Assembly (NCBI GenBank): GCA_012515235.1
Contig: JAAYYU010000244.1
Location: 62,001-126,000 of the forward strand
Direction: 5' to 3'
DNA from: Candidatus Anammoximicrobium sp.
GTDB lineage: Bacteria; Planctomycetota; Planctomycetia; Pirellulales; Pirellulaceae
DNA length: 64,000 bases
The notes under the pieces are model-generated. The model searched no databases. It saw only the letters and a list, made by a program, of their open reading frames with translations, and was not told the DNA's origin. Positions within the stretch are counted from its first letter, which is position 1; each line of letters starts with the position of its first letter. This document shows, piece by piece, positions 58,972 to 64,000 of this stretch. The translations under genes and the position numbers were made by a program.

Positions 58972-59646
58972 ATGGCTCGCATCCTGATTACTTCGGGCCC
59001 CACTCGCCAGTACTTGGACCCCGTTCGTTATCTGACGAACGGCTCCAGCGGACGGATGGGGTGCGCGCTGGCGATGGCGGCTCTGGACCTGGGGCACGAG
59101 GTTACGCTGGTCAGCGGTCCCGTCCATCTCGAGTATCCCGCCGGGGCGCGAGTGATTGCGGTCGTGTCCACTGAGGAATTGCTGGACGCCTGCCGGGCCG
59201 CCTTTCCTGCCTGTGACGGCGTGATCGGGGCCGCCGCCCCGTGCGATTATCGCCCGCACCGGGTCCACTCGCAGAAAATCGCCAAGACAGGCCAGCCCTT
59301 GGAATTGCGCTTGGTGGAAACGCCCGACGTCATGGCTACGCTGGGCGCTCTGAAGCGGCCGGAACAATGGCTGGTCGGTTTCGCCCTGGAGACACACGAT
59401 CGACGTCTTCGGGCGCTCGTGAAACTGGAGAAAAAAAGCTGCGATCTGATGGTGATCAACGGTCCCGAGGCGATGAATTCGGACTGCAACCAGGTCGAGA
59501 TCGTCGATCGTAGAGGCCAGTCCCTGGATTGCTTGTCGGGCACCAAGGAGGAAGTAGCCCGCGGAATTCTGCGGAGGATTCAAACCGACCTGGTCCGGGC
59601 TCCCCAGCCCCCCAAACAACGCTCGCCGCAGCGGCATCAGCCATGA
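58972..59646 (+). CDS. coaB: Phosphopantothenate--cysteine ligase
   Basis: 224 residues. It begins ILITSGPTRQYLDPVRYLTN and continues GSSGRMGCALAMAALDLGHE, the CoaB nucleotide-binding region. Later segments are IGAAAPCDYRPHRVHSQKIA, LVGFALETHD and LMVINGPEAMNSDCNQVEIV. It joins phosphopantothenate to cysteine with CTP or ATP. The single-domain form is shorter than the C-terminal half of a fused CoaBC. Its stop overlaps the start of the epimerase gene (ATGA at 59643). Confidence 0.93.
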   Translation: MARILITSGPTRQYLDPVRYLTNGSSGRMGCALAMAALDLGHEVTLVSGPVHLEYPAGARVIAVVSTEELLDACRAAFPACDGVIGAAAPCDYRPHRVHSQKIAKTGQPLELRLVETPDVMATLGALKRPEQWLVGFALETHDRRLRALVKLEKKSCDLMVINGPEAMNSDCNQVEIVDRRGQSLDCLSGTKEEVARGILRRIQTDLVRAPQPPKQRSPQRHQP

Positions 59647-60659
59647 ACACGGTTTTGGTCACGGGCGGCAGCGGTTTCATCGGACGGAACCTCGTCCGTG
59701 AGTTGGCCCTCCGCGCGTGCCGCATCCGTTGCCTGGTTCGGCCCACGTCACGAGTCCGCCACCTCCGCAAAGCGGGGGCTGAGCTGGTCTTGGGCGACGT
59801 CAATCAACCGGACAGTCTGGCGGCCGCCGTCCGCGGCGTGGACACCGTCTTCCATCTGGCCGGTTTGGTAGCGGCGTCTGGCGCCGAGGCGCTGATGCAG
59901 GTCAACGGCGAAGGGACATGGAACCTGGCCCGCGCTTGCGCGTCACAGCCCCGGCCGCCGGTGCTGGTCACGGTCTCGTCGCTGGCGGCGGCCGGACCGG
60001 CCGCCGAAGGCAGCCTTCGGCGCGAGTCCGATCCTCCCGCGCCGGTCTCGGATTACGGCCGCAGCAAGCGGGCGGGCGAACTGGCTGCGCTGGCCTGGGC
60101 GGACCGCGTGCCCACGACGGTGGTGCGGCCGGGGATTGTGTTTGGGCCTTGGGATCGGCTGCTGTTGCCCATGTTTCGCTCGATCGCCACGCTGGGAATC
60201 CACCCGATTCCGACCTTCGCGCCGCCGCCGCTGTCGCTGATCCACGTCCAGGATTTGGTGGACGTTTTGGTGCGAGCGGCCGAACGCGGCACGCGCCTGG
60301 CGAAACGCGAAAGCGGTCCGTCCGTCGGCGAAGGCTACTATTTCGCCTGTTCCGGCCGCTATGTGACGTATGCCGAGTTGGGACGGATGATCGCCCAAAC
60401 GCTCGGACGCCGGCATGTGTTCCTGCTCCATCTGGTCGAACCGCTGCCTTGGCTGGTCGCCGGCGTGACGGAGTTGTTCGCCCGCCTGAGTCGGCAACCG
60501 GTGATTGTGAATGTGGACAAGATGCGTGAGAGCATTCAGCCGTCCTGGGCCGCGTCGCCGCAAGCGATTTGCGAACAGCTGGGGTTCTCCGAACCCTGTT
60601 CGCTGGAGCAGCGACTTCGCCAGACCGTCGACTGGTACCGCGCACATCGCTGGGTGTGA
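59643..60659 (+). CDS. NAD-dependent epimerase/dehydratase-family protein
   Basis: 338 residues. Extended short-chain dehydrogenase: NAD-binding VLVTGGSGFIGRNLVRELA, then TVFHLAGLVAASG, and the catalytic triad in VSSLAAAGPAAEG with SDYGRSKRAGELAAL (YxxxK). The PGIVFGPWDRLLLPMF segment and the substrate-specific C-terminal part are typical. Candidate roles are nucleotide sugar epimerase, hopanoid-associated sugar epimerase or 3-beta-HSD-like reductase; sequence alone does not choose. Coupled to coaB by an ATGA overlap, so it closes the yicC operon. Confidence 0.88.
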   Translation: MNTVLVTGGSGFIGRNLVRELALRACRIRCLVRPTSRVRHLRKAGAELVLGDVNQPDSLAAAVRGVDTVFHLAGLVAASGAEALMQVNGEGTWNLARACASQPRPPVLVTVSSLAAAGPAAEGSLRRESDPPAPVSDYGRSKRAGELAALAWADRVPTTVVRPGIVFGPWDRLLLPMFRSIATLGIHPIPTFAPPPLSLIHVQDLVDVLVRAAERGTRLAKRESGPSVGEGYYFACSGRYVTYAELGRMIAQTLGRRHVFLLHLVEPLPWLVAGVTELFARLSRQPVIVNVDKMRESIQPSWAASPQAICEQLGFSEPCSLEQRLRQTVDWYRAHRWV

Positions 60660-60719
60660 GGACGACCCTGTTTGCGAGCCGTTCCGGACGAGAGCCGGCG
60701 GCAGGTTTCGCTGCGGCCT

Positions 60720-61124
60720 TCATTCCTGCAGACGCCCGACGCTGGACTGGAAGTACTTCCGGCGGCGGGCGGCGACCTGGGCCTCGGCTTCCTGCTGCTG
60801 CGCTTGCAGATCCTGCAGATTGGCGACCGTATAGCGGCACTTGAGCGTGGCGACTCGAAAGCGGATGTACGCGGCATAGTCTTTGGGCAGCACGCCCAGC
60901 AGATAGCTGCCCAGTTCTTCGCGCGTCGGGACGCCGACGTGATGCCGGCGCCAGATTTCGCCGACGGTGTGGACCCCGCAATCGCGGCGCGCGTTGATCT
61001 GGGCTAACCGCCGCAGCAACTCCGGACGGCTGCGCAACGCCCGCTCGACCTCCGCCATCCGCTCGGCGTCGAGGGCTTCGTCCAGATACGCCTCGAGTTC
61101 GGCCTTCGTGAATTCGACGCTCAC
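60720..61124 (-). CDS. Small helical protein coupled to Uma2 (anti-sigma-like)
   Basis: 134 residues with a GTG start at 61124 that overlaps the stop of the Uma2 gene (GTGA). The N-terminal third (AELEAYLDEALDAERMAEVE, followed by RALRSRPELLRRLAQI) resembles the N-terminal helical domain of zf-HC2-like anti-sigma factors, but the zinc-binding His and Cys pairs are absent. The rest (VPTREELGSYLLGVLPKDYA, then a Gln/Arg-rich helix) has no recognised family. Such proteins are common in planctomycetes, and the coupling shows a linked role with Uma2. The exact function is unknown. Confidence 0.7.
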   Translation of the reverse strand: MSVEFTKAELEAYLDEALDAERMAEVERALRSRPELLRRLAQINARRDCGVHTVGEIWRRHHVGVPTREELGSYLLGVLPKDYAAYIRFRVATLKCRYTVANLQDLQAQQQEAEAQVAARRRKYFQSSVGRLQE

Positions 61125-61855
61125 GGTTGAGGTGCCTGGGATTGAATCTGGTTCCGCGCCTGCTGAAGACGGGCGACAAATTCGGCATGTTCGGGGCTGT
61201 TCAAGCCCTGTTGGACGACCTGAATCGCCTGTGCCAGGTTGCCCGCCACGAGGGCCGCCGCGTCCAGAAAGAAGCCGGGAAAAACCTCGCTGCGGTACAC
61301 GCCCTCCGCCGTGGGCGTCAGGCGTTGGTAGACTTCCTCGCGCAGTACGAACCAGTCGATCTCGCCGTCCCACACGCGCCAGACAACATACTCGCAGACG
61401 CCGTTGCGGCGATAGGCGCGCAGCTTGTCGTGCAGATCGTAACTGGCGCTGCTTGACGTCACCTCAGCCACCAACTCGGGAGCACCTTCCACGTAGTCGC
61501 CGCGGTCCCCGGACTGGCCGCCGTACTGCGGCAGAATCCGCATGAAGACATCGGGCTGCGGCTCGTTATCCAAGTCCAGCAGCACCGTGCCATTATCCCC
61601 GCCCTGAATGCCGGGGGTCTGGGAACGATAGATTCCCAGGACCGTGATGAGGTCAAAATGCGGAGAAGACTGGCCTTCGTTCGATACCGGCGACGGCATG
61701 TAGACAACTCCCTCGATGAGTTCCGCCTTGTTGACCTGGGGCATGGACCGGTAACGCCGTTCAAACTCGGCCCGCGTCAGCCGGTCCCCCGCTTGCAGCG
61801 GAGGGATTCGTTTCGCCGGTCGAGTTTCTTGTCGGGGCACGGCGGCGGTGGACAT
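61121..61855 (-). CDS. Uma2-family endonuclease-like protein
   Basis: 244 residues. After a basic N-terminus comes LTRAEFERRYRSMPQVNKAE, then LIEGVVYMPSPVS, and the PD-(D/E)XK nuclease-like core: DNEPQPDVFMRILPQYGG, APELVAEVTSSSASYDLHDK and YRRNGVCEYVVWRVWDGEID. Asp, Glu and Lys positions are in the expected order. The ATG at 61855 has GGAG 8 nt upstream. Uma2 proteins are highly duplicated in planctomycetes and cyanobacteria, and their biological role is not settled. The start of the small helical gene overlaps its stop. Confidence 0.88.
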   Translation of the reverse strand: MSTAAVPRQETRPAKRIPPLQAGDRLTRAEFERRYRSMPQVNKAELIEGVVYMPSPVSNEGQSSPHFDLITVLGIYRSQTPGIQGGDNGTVLLDLDNEPQPDVFMRILPQYGGQSGDRGDYVEGAPELVAEVTSSSASYDLHDKLRAYRRNGVCEYVVWRVWDGEIDWFVLREEVYQRLTPTAEGVYRSEVFPGFFLDAAALVAGNLAQAIQVVQQGLNSPEHAEFVARLQQARNQIQSQAPQP

Positions 61856-61976
61856 GGGCAGCTCCAGCTTTCCAGGGTACGGCATCTCCGAATCAGTATA
61901 CGTCAAGTTGCAGCTGGAGCGAAGAGGCAGCCCGGTTGCCCGCTTGGCTACGAGCCTCGATCTCGGTAGGCTTAGA

Positions 61977-62080
61977 AGCCTGTTGAAAAAAGGGACTGGC
62001 TCCGAGCTGCGTTAAAAAAGCCCAAGGAAAACGACTGTTGCGAGCTGCTTGTCCCCACCTGGCGGTTTTTTCAACAGGCT
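61977..62080. repeat. CCTGTTGAAAAA-type palindromic element, copy 3
   Basis: AGCCTGTTGAAAAAA at the left and TTTTTTCAACAGGCT at the right are a perfect inverted repeat of 15 bp, with a central body nearly identical to the element at 32880-32998 (CTCCGAGCTGCGTT and ACGACTGTTGCGAGCTGC). It ends 54 bp before larC, so it could lie in its leader. Confidence 0.92.
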
Positions 62081-62133
62081 GTGAGGAGCCCACAACCACA
62101 CCCAACCCCACAAACCAGGAAGGGTTCCGGCTG

Positions 62134-63312
62134 ATGAAAATCGCGTACTTGGACTGCCCCAGCGGCGTCAGCGGCGACATGATGCTCGGCGCGCTCGTGG
62201 ACGCCGGCGCCGATTTGGCGGCCATCCAGTCCGGCATCGATTCGCTGGGGCTGCCCTGTTGCCGGCTGGAAGCCCAGGAAGTCAAGAAAAAGGGCTTCCG
62301 GGCGCTGAAGGTAAACGTGATCTACGAGCCCGAACATAAGCATCGGCACTTGCACCACATCACGGACATGATCGACGCCAGCCGCTTGTCGCCGCCGCAA
62401 AAGGACTTGGCCAAACGCATTTTCACGCGGTTGGGTGAGGCCGAAGCCAAGGTCCACGGGACGACGATCCAGAAAGTCCACTTCCACGAAGTCGGCGCCG
62501 TCGATTCGATTGCCGACGTGGTCGGCAGCGCGATCGGTTTGGACCTGCTGGGTGTCGAACGCCTTGTTTGTTCGCCGGTTCCCACCGGTTCCGGATTCAT
62601 CGAGATCGCGCACGGGCGGGTCAGCATCCCGGCTCCGGCGACGGCGGAATTGCTGCAGGGCGTCCCGCTCGCCCTCTCGGACGTTCAGGCCGAGTTGACG
62701 ACGCCCACGGGTGCCGCCATCGTCAGTACGGTGGCCGAGGGCTTTGGTCCGCTGCCCGCCCTGCGGATCGAACGCATCGGCTACGGAGCCGGCACGCGCG
62801 ACTTGGAGACGCAGGCCAACCTCCTGCGACTGATCGTCGGCCACATCGACGACGAGATCGAGTCGGACCAGGTGTGGATCCTGGAGACCAACTTGGACGA
62901 CGTCAGCGGCGAAATCATCGGGCACACGACTGCTTGCTTGATGGACGCCGGCGCCTTGGACGTCTATACCACGGCCATCCAGATGAAAAAGAACCGGCCG
63001 GCGGTCATGTTGAGCGTGATTTGCCGGGCGGACGACGTGCTGGCGTTGGAAGAGATCCTCTTCCGCGAGACGACCACCCTGGGCGTCCGCCGCTGGCCGG
63101 CCCGTCGGCACAAGCTGAAGCGGGAGGCGTGTCAGGTCGAGACGCCCTGGGGGCCGGTGGCGGGCAAGTTGGCGATCGGCGCGGGCGGCGCCGCACGGTT
63201 TTCGCCGGAGTATGACGAGTGCCGCCGCGTGGCCGAGGAGTGCCGAGTGCCGCTGGCCGAGGTGTATGAAGCCGCGCGGCACGCGTCTCGACAACAACGC
63301 GCTGCAACATGA
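62134..63312 (+). CDS. larC: Nickel-pincer cofactor biosynthesis protein LarC
   Basis: 392 residues, full-length single gene. The start KIAYLDCPSGVSGDMMLGAL is the family signature, followed by HHITDMIDASRLSPPQKDLA, HFHEVGAVDSIADVVGSAIG and PTGSGFIEIAHGRVSIPAPA. The C-terminal domain has ILETNLDDVSGEIIGHTTAC and TTAIQMKKNRPAVMLSVICR. LarC inserts nickel into the pyridinium cofactor used by lactate racemase and related enzymes. No larA, larB or larE gene is in the window. The ATG at 62134 has AGGAAGG about 10 nt upstream. It overlaps tyrA by 4 bp. Confidence 0.94.
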   Translation: MKIAYLDCPSGVSGDMMLGALVDAGADLAAIQSGIDSLGLPCCRLEAQEVKKKGFRALKVNVIYEPEHKHRHLHHITDMIDASRLSPPQKDLAKRIFTRLGEAEAKVHGTTIQKVHFHEVGAVDSIADVVGSAIGLDLLGVERLVCSPVPTGSGFIEIAHGRVSIPAPATAELLQGVPLALSDVQAELTTPTGAAIVSTVAEGFGPLPALRIERIGYGAGTRDLETQANLLRLIVGHIDDEIESDQVWILETNLDDVSGEIIGHTTACLMDAGALDVYTTAIQMKKNRPAVMLSVICRADDVLALEEILFRETTTLGVRRWPARRHKLKREACQVETPWGPVAGKLAIGAGGAARFSPEYDECRRVAEECRVPLAEVYEAARHASRQQRAAT

Positions 63313-64000
63313 AACTGGACACCGTCGCGATTATCGGCGTGGGATTGATCGGCGGGTCGATTGGCCTGGCCCTCCGCCAGCGTGCCCTGGCGCGGACCGT
63401 GGTCGGCATCGGCCGGACCGCCAGTCGCTTGCGCGTGGCCGAAGAAAGCGGAGCTGTCTCGCGGGTTACAACCGATGTCCGGCAAGGCGTGGCGGACGCG
63501 GAGTTGATCGTCGTCTGTACGCCCGTCGGCCACATCGCGGACCACGTCCAACAGGTCAGCCGCGTCTGTCGGGCCGATGCGCTGATCACCGACGCCGGCA
63601 GCACCAAAGGCGAGATCTGCCGCGCGCTGGCCGTCGGACTGGCAGGCGGCGGCGTGTTCGTCGGCAGCCATCCCCTGGCCGGCAGCGAGAAAAGCGGCCC
63701 GGAATTCGCCGATCCAAACCTGTTCGAGGGCTGCGTCACCGTGGTCACGGCGGCAGAGACCGCCTCGGAACGCCGCGTCGCCCAGGTGGAGTCGTTCTGG
63801 CAATCCCTGGGCTCCCGCGTGCTGCGGATGTCGCCCGACGAACACGATCGGGCGGTCGCGGAAATCAGCCATTTGCCGCACTTGCTGGCCTCGGCGCTGG
63901 CCGCCGCCGCCGATCCCCAGGACCTGATTCTGGCGGCCCGTGGCTGGCAGGATACGACCCGCTTGGCGGCGGGCGACGTCGAATTGTGGCGTCAAATTCT
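63309..64000 (+). CDS. tyrA: Prephenate dehydrogenase, C-terminus outside the window
   Basis: At least 230 residues. NAD-binding motif VAIIGVGLIGGSIGLALRQR, then VVCTPVGHIADHVQQ, the substrate loop DAGSTKGEICRAL and the His motif VFVGSHPLAGSEKSGPEFAD, followed by VTVVTAAETASERRV and AEISHLPHLLASALAAAA. It converts prephenate to 4-hydroxyphenylpyruvate in tyrosine synthesis. The start overlaps the stop of larC (ATGA). The C-terminal domain is only partly visible; the frame stays open to the last base. Confidence 0.94.
   Translation, partial: MKLDTVAIIGVGLIGGSIGLALRQRALARTVVGIGRTASRLRVAEESGAVSRVTTDVRQGVADAELIVVCTPVGHIADHVQQVSRVCRADALITDAGSTKGEICRALAVGLAGGGVFVGSHPLAGSEKSGPEFADPNLFEGCVTVVTAAETASERRVAQVESFWQSLGSRVLRMSPDEHDRAVAEISHLPHLLASALAAAADPQDLILAARGWQDTTRLAAGDVELWRQI

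Overview
The window is GC-rich, densely coding bacterial DNA that looks planctomycetal (Pirellulales-like). The reasons are an ECF sigma factor translationally coupled to a eukaryote-like Ser/Thr kinase, several Tat-exported Gfo/Idh/MocA oxidoreductases, an XylR-type regulator with a LacI-like sensor, a Uma2 protein, a sulfate-activation pair, and abundant long intergenic palindromes. No rRNA, tRNA, CRISPR array, transposase or phage gene was seen. The first gene (kinase) and the last (prephenate dehydrogenase) are cut by the window ends.

Layout. 1-2.1 kb (minus): kinase and sigma factor. 2.1-3.0 kb: an antitoxin-like remnant and a 70-bp tandem repeat. 3.0-7.0 kb: a secreted sialidase-like protein with an unexpected molybdopterin-oxidoreductase-like tail, then a tungstate ABC importer (tupA, tupB, tupC). 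7.5-10.3 kb: a secreted beta-helix protein and a secreted ADP-ribosylglycohydrolase-like protein. 10.5-13.6 kb: etfB, etfA and a 3-hydroxyacyl-CoA dehydrogenase. 13.6-21 kb: housekeeping and mixed genes (CPBP protease, rsmE, an ExeA-like ATPase, dapF, an aldo/keto reductase, a SET-domain protein, a DEAD-box helicase). 21.4-24.3 kb: cysD and cysNC for sulfate activation. 24.7-27.4 kb: a large secreted protein of unknown function. 27.4-30.4 kb: a 2-oxoacid:ferredoxin oxidoreductase. 31-32.8 kb: gamma-glutamyltransferase.

33-51 kb is the most unusual part. An XylR-like regulator (minus) faces a co-oriented run of 14 carbohydrate genes: two TIM-barrel isomerases/epimerases, three Gfo/Idh/MocA oxidoreductases, a small transaldolase, an L-fucose/L-arabinose-isomerase-like protein, an IolB-like isomerase, a xylulokinase-family kinase, an MFS nucleoside/sugar symporter, a NagB-like deaminase coupled to a cytoplasmic deacetylase, and an FAD oxidase with its Fe-S partner. 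The set does not match a textbook pathway; it resembles parts of inositol and uronate catabolism without iolC or iolD. Nearly every gap longer than about 100 bp in the run holds a palindromic repeat of one family, and two genes end inside a copy.

51-64 kb: an SPFH protein, a PaaK-like adenylate-forming enzyme, a small Cys-repeat secreted protein with a clear terminator, tpiA and secG, the conserved yicC-gmk-rpoZ-coaC-coaB block followed by an epimerase, a Uma2 gene coupled to a small protein, and larC coupled to tyrA. Three families of dispersed inverted repeats occur in the spacers in addition to the 70-bp tandem array. All functional calls come from reading protein motifs and were not checked by database search.
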